A stretch of DNA of 56,420 nt from CAVXAE01 sp044225565 (GTDB taxonomy: Bacteria; Pseudomonadota; Gammaproteobacteria; Steroidobacterales; Steroidobacteraceae): NCBI GenBank assembly GCA_044225565.1, contig JBGAIL010000003.1:1-56420 (forward strand). Direction: 5' to 3'. This document shows, one piece after another, positions 50,597 to 56,420 of the stretch. The position numbers were made by a program, and so were the translations under genes. The notes under the pieces were generated by a model. That model was given only the letters and a program-made list of their open reading frames with translations. It was not told the DNA's origin and ran no database searches. Position 1 is the first letter of the stretch, and every line of letters starts with the position of its first letter.

Positions 50597-51037
50597 CTAC
50601 CGCCAGCAGGTCTCCCTGGGATTCGAGGCGGAACCCGTGGCCCCCTTGGCACCCGTGTGTGTAATGGTGAAAGTCGTGCACTTTCCGTCGTCGTTCTGTC
50701 CGCCGGTGGTTGTGGGGGTTGCGGTGGCGTTGTAGCCGGTTCCACCACCGGTCAGAGCGACATTCAGCGTGTAATAGCTGTTCTCCGTCCCCGTGCCGAT
50801 TCCGATGCCGGCCGGCATGGGGTCGGTGAGGTTCGCCGTATAGGTGTTGTACTGCAGATAGTACTTCTCCTCCGCGGCCTGCAGGCGCATGAGCGCCGTG
50901 GTGGCGTCGGTGCGCCGCGAGCGCAGCACGTAGTCGCGATAGCTGGGGATCGCGATCGAAGCCAGGATGGCGATGACCACCACCGTGATCATCAGCTCGA
51001 TCAGCGTGAAGCCACGCTGTGTCTTTCGCTTGTCCAT
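50597..51037 (-). CDS. pilE: type IV minor pilin PilE
   Basis: 146-residue prepilin. Leader MDKRKTQRG ends in the prepilin-peptidase site G/FTLIELMITVVVIAILASI (Glu at +5 of the mature protein), followed by IPSYRDYVLRSRRTDATTAL as in PilE. A C-terminal disulfide loop is likely (GKCTTFTI ... ETCWR). Start at 51037 has AGGAG eight bases upstream. Last gene of the minor-pilin operon, 21 bases after pilY1. Confidence 0.93.
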   Translation of the reverse strand: MDKRKTQRGFTLIELMITVVVIAILASIAIPSYRDYVLRSRRTDATTALMRLQAAEEKYYLQYNTYTANLTDPMPAGIGIGTGTENSYYTLNVALTGGGTGYNATATPTTTGGQNDDGKCTTFTITHTGAKGATGSASNPRETCWR

Positions 51038-51058
51038 TCCGTGCACTCCTGGCGCCCG

Positions 51059-54000
51059 CTACTGGCCTGAATTCCGTCGCCAGAAGGTACGTACCGTACC
51101 GCCGACGCCGACGCACTTCTTGAGTACCTCGACGCCCGCGATGCAGATGGTGGACGCTCCACCATTATTGTTGCCATTGCCGTTGTCGTCTCCGGCCAGC
51201 TCGTTCAGTACCGCGACGTTGATCTGTCCGACGATACCTTGCTGCGCGAGAGAGGTAGACAGATCATCGTTGTCGATGGCGCCGGTGTCGTTGAAATCCA
51301 GCGCTGGACGACCGCTGTCGATCGAGATCGCATAGGCGCGATTCGTGTTCGTCGGATAGCAGGGGCCGAGCGCCGCCCCCGGCGGGCCCGGATCGAAGCT
51401 CGGGACCAGCACCACGCCGCTCACGGTGGTGGCTTCCGCCAGCACCTTCTCCCCCGAATGGCTCAGGCCATTGAAGCGAAGCTTCCAGCCTGCAGCCGTC
51501 GCGGAAATGGTGGTTCCCGTCGGATTGGTGGTGATATCGACGAGGTCGCCATCCAGGATGGCGGTGTAGTTGTTGTAGGTAGATTGGTCGAGCTGCGAGA
51601 ACGGCTGGCGGTCGCGCACGGCATAGAACCGTTCGTCAGTCACCGTGTCCAGCGGATGTCCCCGATAGCCGGAGCCGATCGAAATGTTGTAGTACGGATC
51701 CTGTCCACGACGGGAAATGAGCGCGACGTCGGGTGCGTTGTAGAAGCGACGTGCTGCGGTGGTCGCGGACGCGCCGGTTCCGGCAGCGCCCAGCTTTGCG
51801 ATGACACCCCCGGTCACGAGAGAGCCCGACGTGTTGCCATTGGCGATGTCGAATCGCCAGATGCGACCACCCATGTCGCCCGCGTACATTCTGTCCGCGA
51901 ACTGGTCACCGTTCGTATCCAGCACCGTGATACGCCCGGGGATCGAGTTGTTCATCGTCTTGCCCGGGTCGCTGATGTTGATGAGCGGCAGGTTGGCGGC
52001 CAGAGTGTCACCGGCGTACCAGAGCAGGCTGCCCGACTCCGCATCCACCATGAAGATGCGCTTGCCGACGCTGTCCGTGCTGTAGGCCTGGTTCTCCTGG
52101 CCCCGGTCGTACCCCCCACCGAAGATGAGCACGAACTTCTCGTGGTTCTGAGTCTTGTCCGTGACATTCACGCGCGCCACGGTGGGCGGCGACCAGGTTT
52201 CACCCACGCCGGGCAGATCGGAAGGCCCGATGTCCCATAGCAGCTCCGGCTTGTTGCGGTCCGTGACGTCGAGAGCGTAATAGCGGTTGCCGCCACTGCG
52301 CATGCCGAAGAAGATCCACACTTTGTCGGTGCCGACATCCACGATGCCGTTCTGGTTCGCGTCGAATTTCAGCACTTGGACGTCGCCGTCGAGGCCGTAG
52401 GTCCGTTCCGCGATCGGCCGGTCGGCCACCAGCGTCTTCAGTCGTTTGAGCAGCTCGGGCGGAATGAAGGCCCAGAGCTCCTGGCCGCCGCCGGTGGTGA
52501 TGCCGGTGATGGCATGCAGGAAGCCGTCGTTCGTCGGCACGAACACGACGCTGTCCATCTCGGTCTTGCCGCCGCTGGTCACCTCGCCGTAGACCACTAC
52601 GCCGGGCTGGCCGTGCATGGGGTCACCCATGGTGTACATGGGCGGCCGATCCTTGTCGCCGTTCGTATAGCCGCGCGTCCAGTTGATGACCGTTTCCCGC
52701 GATGGATCGGTCGGGCCGATGGCCAGCACTGCATCGGTCAGCGCGGAGGTGTTGCTGACGTCGAAGATGTTGTTTACGTCTCTAGAGAGATCCTTGCTGC
52801 CCAGATAGGTATAGATCTTGCGGTCAGCCGGATTCGGCAGCAGCTTCGCCGCGCCACCCTCGGTGACGACTGGGCCATCGGGCTCGGTCGACCAGATGCT
52901 TCGAGTGCGCTGCGCGAAGAACCCCGTAGTGGAGTCGACGGCGTTGGCACCGTCCCAGTCCTTGATCTGAGTGCCGGACAGTGTGTATTTCTTGAGGTTG
53001 CCGGCCCGCGTGCGGCATCGGCGGCCTGGAACAGCCGAGAAGAACAGGTCGTTCTCGGTCCGCGCGCGGTTGAACGCGTTCACCGAGATCGACGGCGTCA
53101 CGAAGGTCTGGCTGCGATCGGAGGCGGCCGTGAAGATTTCCTGCAGGGCATTGGTGAGCGAGGGGATGTCCGTGCCCGTGTAAGCCTTGTTCGTGCCGCC
53201 CTTCGCTGCGATGGCGTCGAGATAGGCGAGGCTGCGCTGCACGGAGCTGCCGAAGCCGATCATGTACGTCGAGACGGTCTGCGTGTCCGGCAGCGGCGAG
53301 AGATCCTGCGTGTGCAGGTATTCCGCGAGCTCGTCCGTGCAACGGCCCGTGCCGCCGCCTTCGACCGGGCTGTCGGGCAGGGCGCAGGTCTTGCCGATCA
53401 TGGTCTGGATGTCGGAGTTGCCTCGTTGTCGATGTCGGTTCGCCGTCGGTGGGAATGCGATGTAGTTCTTCTGGCATTTGTACTCGATGGGCGACTTGTA
53501 CACGTTCTCATTGGCCGCCGTGCGCGAGCTCGCCACGCTGTACACCGGCCTCGAGCTGTTGCCGAAATGGACGCCCGCACCCTTCATGTAGAGCGCCGCC
53601 TCGTACAGCGTTTCGGACAACGGGGTGTTGCCTGCACCCGAACGATCCGTAAAGCCGCTCAGGGTCGTGATGATGGAGTTCCGGCTCGTGTCGATGTCCT
53701 CGACGGGGTGCAGCACCATGCCGCCGTGCGCATTGCTGTCGTAGCGCATCAGGCCGAGCTTCACGCCTTCCAGGGTGTTCGCGATGCTGGTGGCCACCTC
53801 CCGAACGATCGCCGTGCGCGTCATCTGTACCGGTGCGCGGCCGTAGTTCCAGTAGTTCAGGTAATTACCACTGTAAAAGAAGTATTTCGTACCCACACCG
53901 TTGCAGCGCACGTTGCCGCTGTCGCTGCTCACGAGATCTTCCCAATCGCTGCCGTGAAGCTGTGTCGCGGCGAGATCCTTGGTGGTGAATCCCTGCTTCT

Positions 54001-54340
54001 GGTCGAGATTGTTGAGTGTGGCGCAGGTATTGGAGGATACCGGGAACCAGGCCGCGGTCGAGCAGTCGCTGGGCGGCTGCCCGTTGGTCGCGAAGTAGAC
54101 GCGGTCCGCCTGGCAGGAACCGCCGTAGGTAATTTCGGCCTTGTAGATCGGCACCGTCGTTTCCTCGGTGTCCATGCTTCCGGACGTGTCGAAGATGAAC
54201 AGCACGTTCGGCGTGGCGGCCGAGGCTTCCTGCTGGGTGACGTAGATCTCGCTGTCGTCCGCCAGGACGGGCATGGCGACGAACAGACCGAGCGCGCTGC
54301 CCAGCAGGGTGTTGCGAATGCGAGTGGTGAAGATGTTCAC
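51059..54340 (-). CDS. pilY1: PilY1, pilus tip adhesin/assembly factor
   Basis: 1093-residue exported protein. GTG start at 54340 (GAGG six bases upstream) gives a signal peptide (IRNTLLGSALGLFVAMPVLA). A von Willebrand A-like region starts at VLFIFDTSGSMDTEE (MIDAS DxSxS) and is split by Cys-rich inserts; the C-terminal half is a beta-propeller (VVFVPTNDGFLHAITG, YGLDGDVQVLKFDANQNG) with a Ca-binding-like loop DANQNGIVD, as in P. aeruginosa PilY1. Near the end is another EF-hand-like loop, DFNDTGAIDNDD. PilY1 supports pilus extension, surface sensing and adhesion. Sits between a small secreted protein and pilE. Confidence 0.93.
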   Translation of the reverse strand: MNIFTTRIRNTLLGSALGLFVAMPVLADDSEIYVTQQEASAATPNVLFIFDTSGSMDTEETTVPIYKAEITYGGSCQADRVYFATNGQPPSDCSTAAWFPVSSNTCATLNNLDQKQGFTTKDLAATQLHGSDWEDLVSSDSGNVRCNGVGTKYFFYSGNYLNYWNYGRAPVQMTRTAIVREVATSIANTLEGVKLGLMRYDSNAHGGMVLHPVEDIDTSRNSIITTLSGFTDRSGAGNTPLSETLYEAALYMKGAGVHFGNSSRPVYSVASSRTAANENVYKSPIEYKCQKNYIAFPPTANRHRQRGNSDIQTMIGKTCALPDSPVEGGGTGRCTDELAEYLHTQDLSPLPDTQTVSTYMIGFGSSVQRSLAYLDAIAAKGGTNKAYTGTDIPSLTNALQEIFTAASDRSQTFVTPSISVNAFNRARTENDLFFSAVPGRRCRTRAGNLKKYTLSGTQIKDWDGANAVDSTTGFFAQRTRSIWSTEPDGPVVTEGGAAKLLPNPADRKIYTYLGSKDLSRDVNNIFDVSNTSALTDAVLAIGPTDPSRETVINWTRGYTNGDKDRPPMYTMGDPMHGQPGVVVYGEVTSGGKTEMDSVVFVPTNDGFLHAITGITTGGGQELWAFIPPELLKRLKTLVADRPIAERTYGLDGDVQVLKFDANQNGIVDVGTDKVWIFFGMRSGGNRYYALDVTDRNKPELLWDIGPSDLPGVGETWSPPTVARVNVTDKTQNHEKFVLIFGGGYDRGQENQAYSTDSVGKRIFMVDAESGSLLWYAGDTLAANLPLINISDPGKTMNNSIPGRITVLDTNGDQFADRMYAGDMGGRIWRFDIANGNTSGSLVTGGVIAKLGAAGTGASATTAARRFYNAPDVALISRRGQDPYYNISIGSGYRGHPLDTVTDERFYAVRDRQPFSQLDQSTYNNYTAILDGDLVDITTNPTGTTISATAAGWKLRFNGLSHSGEKVLAEATTVSGVVLVPSFDPGPPGAALGPCYPTNTNRAYAISIDSGRPALDFNDTGAIDNDDLSTSLAQQGIVGQINVAVLNELAGDDNGNGNNNGGASTICIAGVEVLKKCVGVGGTVRTFWRRNSGQ

Positions 54341-54360
54341 GATGGACCTCGAGGGCTCTC

Positions 54361-54771
54361 TCAACGAGCCGGCTGTCTGTTACGGTCTGCCTTCGCGGGA
54401 GGCGTCCGGGTCGGTGGGTCGACGCTCGCCGAGACGCTGAACAATTCGTTCGTCTTCTCGTCGTAGATCACGGTGACGTAGGCTTTCGGCTGCCCCACCG
54501 TCGCCGCTTTAAACTCCCTGAGCGTGACGGCCTCCTCTCCGAGCAGGTAACGTGACGTCGCGATCACGCGGAAGGTCTTCGGCGCGCAGGAAGAGCAGGG
54601 GATGACGACCAGCGTGCCCTGCGGGCTCGACGGAAGCGTCACGGCGCTCACGTTGGTCTCGATCGCCTGGTAATAGGTGCGGTTCGGAAGGGGCTTGGGC
54701 GGCGCGGCAATGGCATCGGCCGCGGCCACCAGCGATAGCAGCGCAATCAATGGAATGTGTCGGTTGATCAT
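54361..54771 (-). CDS. small secreted protein of the pil operon, unrecognised
   Basis: 136-residue exported protein (signal MINRHIPLIALLSLVAAADA). It has vicinal cysteines in PCSSCAPKTF and a basic, Pro-rich C-terminus (TRTPPAKADRNRQPAR). AGGGAG lies six bases before the ATG. It starts 9 bases after pilX stops and ends inside the region just upstream of the pilY1 start, so it belongs to the operon. I do not recognise the family; the usual pilX-pilY1 pair is separated by it here. Confidence 0.75.
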   Translation of the reverse strand: MINRHIPLIALLSLVAAADAIAAPPKPLPNRTYYQAIETNVSAVTLPSSPQGTLVVIPCSSCAPKTFRVIATSRYLLGEEAVTLREFKAATVGQPKAYVTVIYDEKTNELFSVSASVDPPTRTPPAKADRNRQPAR

Positions 54772-54780
54772 ATCAGCTCC

Positions 54781-55272
54781 CTACGGCAGTGGCCCGAAGC
54801 TACCGGCGCCTGCCGAGTTTTGAATGACGTACGCGCCCTGTGAGTGCTGGGCATTGGCATTGCGCGAAGACATGCCCGCGCTGTCGATCTGATAGTGGAA
54901 AGCCGTGAACTTGCCGGCACTGAAGCCCGCGACGTTCGTATCCTCGCCTTCGTAGGTGCTCGTCGTGGTGTACTGCTCGTTCGGATTGGCGGAGCCCGTG
55001 ATGCGCGTGGGCGCGACAGTCACCCCGCCACCGGTCTGGGGTACGGTGCGCAGCACGGTGAGCGCGTTCTCGATTCCCGTCTCCGCTGCCTGGAAGGCGT
55101 TCTGCCGGTATTGCTCGTTGCCGGCCATGACCAGCTCCGTGCTCGCCGTGTTCATGCCTGTCACGGCGAGCAGGGTCAGGACCATCAGCAGGATGAGTCC
55201 CACCACGAGTGCGGCGCCGCTCTGGCGTGCGCGCAAGCCTGGCCGCGAATGCGTGTGACGCGAGATGATCAT
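54781..55272 (-). CDS. pilX: minor pilin-like protein PilX
   Basis: 163-residue pilus assembly protein. After a basic leader, RQSGAALVVGLILLMVLTLL is the PilX membrane segment, continued by AVTGMNTASTELVMAGNEQY and NAFQAAETGIENAL, the family's conserved helix. Its start overlaps the pilW stop by four bases (ATGA). Confidence 0.9.
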   Translation of the reverse strand: MIISRHTHSRPGLRARQSGAALVVGLILLMVLTLLAVTGMNTASTELVMAGNEQYRQNAFQAAETGIENALTVLRTVPQTGGGVTVAPTRITGSANPNEQYTTTSTYEGEDTNVAGFSAGKFTAFHYQIDSAGMSSRNANAQHSQGAYVIQNSAGAGSFGPLP

Positions 55273-56330
55273 AGTGCCCTCGAGTTGCGCAGCTGGATGG
55301 TGCGCGACATCAGCACGCGCCTGAAGCCGTCCGCTGGCGTGAAATTCTTGCCGGCGTACACATATGGACGAGCATCGCTGAAGCCCGTTTCGGGCTGCTC
55401 CGCGCGCATCAGGAGCCAGATGCGCACCGACACGACCTGGTAGCGGTCGATATTGGCGAAATTCGGGTTGACGTAGCGGGTGGCGATGCCGCGGACGACG
55501 TCGGGAATGCCGTTGCCATCCGAGTCGAGGCCTGCATCGATGATGCCGTCCCCGTTGTAGTCTCCGGTATCGATGCCGAACTGGATCTGCAGGTCCTGCA
55601 CGCCCGGCATGATCTCGTCGTCGCGGATCGCGGGCCCGTCGATCAGCATCTTTCGCCGCAGCGTCGGCAGGCCCACGCGCGTATTGGAATCGGGCGACAC
55701 GTAGAAGGACTCGACGATGAGGTCCCGCAGCTCGACGAGGTTGGGCTCGAGAGCCGGAGTCGCGGGCAGCAGGCCATCGGCGAGGATGAATTGATTGTTC
55801 GGGCTCAATCGGCTGACCAGGACCTGCAACCGACCGGCGACGGGGGCGGCGGCGAGATTCGTCGCCGCGCGGCGGATGGTCAACGTGTCCGTTGCCGCGA
55901 GCGCGCTGGGCAGCCCGGCGCAGCCGAGGGTATAGACATCATTGCTGCCTTCGATGGTCTGCACGAGGTCGACGGCATAGTTGGTGCGACAGGCGTGAGT
56001 CGTTCCGAGGCCGGCCACCGCAGGGGCCACGGCCCTCATCCCGGACCAGAGCACCGGCGACCCCGTCGAGCCGTTGCGGATGTACTTGAAGTCGTTCGGC
56101 GCGTTGGTGAACCCGTAATAGCCCGCGAGCTGCAGCTCCGGCTCGATGAGGGACATCACGTAACGGCCGTTCTCCTGCAACCGGGCGACCGTCTCGTTGA
56201 CCGCATAGGTGTTGCGGCTCTGCGAATACACGTAGACGGCGCCGGCAATGAGCAGGGAGCCGATGGCGAGCGCCACCATCAGCTCGATGAGGCTGAAGCC
56301 GCCTTGTCGCGATGAGATGCGCTTGCTCAT
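55269..56330 (-). CDS. pilW: minor pilin PilW
   Basis: 353-residue prepilin-like protein. Leader MSKRISSRQGG is followed by FSLIELMVALAIGSLLIAGA; the conserved next part is ARLQENGRYVMSLIEPELQL and AGYYGF. Around residues 250-270 are two EF-hand-like loops (DYNGDGIID and DSDGNGIPD), probably calcium-binding. Start at 56330 overlaps the pilV stop by four bases (ATGA); stop overlaps the pilX start. Confidence 0.92.
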   Translation of the reverse strand: MSKRISSRQGGFSLIELMVALAIGSLLIAGAVYVYSQSRNTYAVNETVARLQENGRYVMSLIEPELQLAGYYGFTNAPNDFKYIRNGSTGSPVLWSGMRAVAPAVAGLGTTHACRTNYAVDLVQTIEGSNDVYTLGCAGLPSALAATDTLTIRRAATNLAAAPVAGRLQVLVSRLSPNNQFILADGLLPATPALEPNLVELRDLIVESFYVSPDSNTRVGLPTLRRKMLIDGPAIRDDEIMPGVQDLQIQFGIDTGDYNGDGIIDAGLDSDGNGIPDVVRGIATRYVNPNFANIDRYQVVSVRIWLLMRAEQPETGFSDARPYVYAGKNFTPADGFRRVLMSRTIQLRNSRAL

Positions 56331-56420
56331 GGGGCCGCCGGAATGAACTCGATGTTGGATTGATAGAGATAGGTTTCGGGTGGGTTGCCGGGCTCGGTCC
56401 ACTGCACGGAGATCAGGTAT
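56327..56420 (-). CDS. pilV: C-terminal end of PilV (5' part off window)
   Basis: The minus strand from the window edge reads YLISVQWTEPGNPPETYLYQ, then SNIEFIPAAP and TGA overlapping the pilW start. This is the typical end of the minor pilin PilV (S-V-Q-W-T-x-P). Only 30 residues are visible. Identity rests on position and this short match. Confidence 0.75.
   Translation of the reverse strand, partial: YLISVQWTEPGNPPETYLYQSNIEFIPAAP

Overview
The window is high-GC DNA from a Gram-negative bacterium, most likely a gammaproteobacterium of the Steroidobacterales/Nevskiales/Xanthomonadales type. This is inferred from a minor-pilin operon (pilV-pilW-pilX-pilY1-pilE), an outer-membrane phospholipase A, three TonB-dependent receptors, FecI/FecR regulators and many secreted hydrolases. 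No rRNA, tRNA, insertion sequence or CRISPR array was seen. A 34-base run of N (30728-30761) shows it is a draft assembly.

Layout. 1-1488: 3' part of an ActP-like acetate/cation symporter. 1604-9179: alpha/beta hydrolase, then a cell-surface-signalling block (CocE-type hydrolase, FecR, FecI on the minus strand; a signalling TonB receptor divergently on the plus strand). 9249-12823: ZnuD-like receptor with a DUF2946-like protein, and a secreted beta-helix protein. 13031-17803: SMR exporter behind a guanidine-II (mini-ykkC) riboswitch, and an RND pump with its adaptor. 18047-23158: broken MFS transporter, large ELWxxDGT-repeat surface protein, YheU fusion protein. 23233-29272: two small membrane proteins, a leader-peptide/attenuator-like element, a fumarylacetoacetate-hydrolase-family enzyme, an M20 homologue lacking metal ligands, a hydantoinase-B remnant, an FAD amine/amino-acid oxidase and an ornithine-cyclodeaminase-like protein. 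29281-31444: divergent alkylation-repair pair (Ogt; Ada-AlkA fusion) around a large inverted repeat. 31496-36650: coiled-coil membrane protein, Phd/YefM antitoxin, zwf, ilvE, ABC-F ATPase. 36657-40657 (minus): cytochrome b561, molybdopterin oxidoreductase, Tat-exported amidohydrolase and pldA as one operon. 40759-48675: second signalling block (frameshifted FecI, FecR, TonB receptor, M20 peptidase, CocE-type hydrolase). 48726-50510: PilZ protein, secreted EEP nuclease/phosphatase, and two gene remnants (PIN toxin, DUF4166). 50597-56420: type IV minor-pilin operon, cut by the window edge within pilV.

How it works together. The most striking pattern is a repeated module: TonB receptor with an N-terminal STN signalling domain, FecI-like sigma, FecR-like anti-sigma, and an exported CocE/S15-type acyl/ester hydrolase, in one copy also an exported M20 peptidase. 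I infer that each module senses, imports and hydrolyses an ester- or amide-linked substrate (peptide, acylated amino acid or similar); the substrate cannot be read from sequence. Several disrupted genes (FecI-2, MFS, HyuB tail, VapC, DUF4166) show erosion or assembly errors between intact operons.
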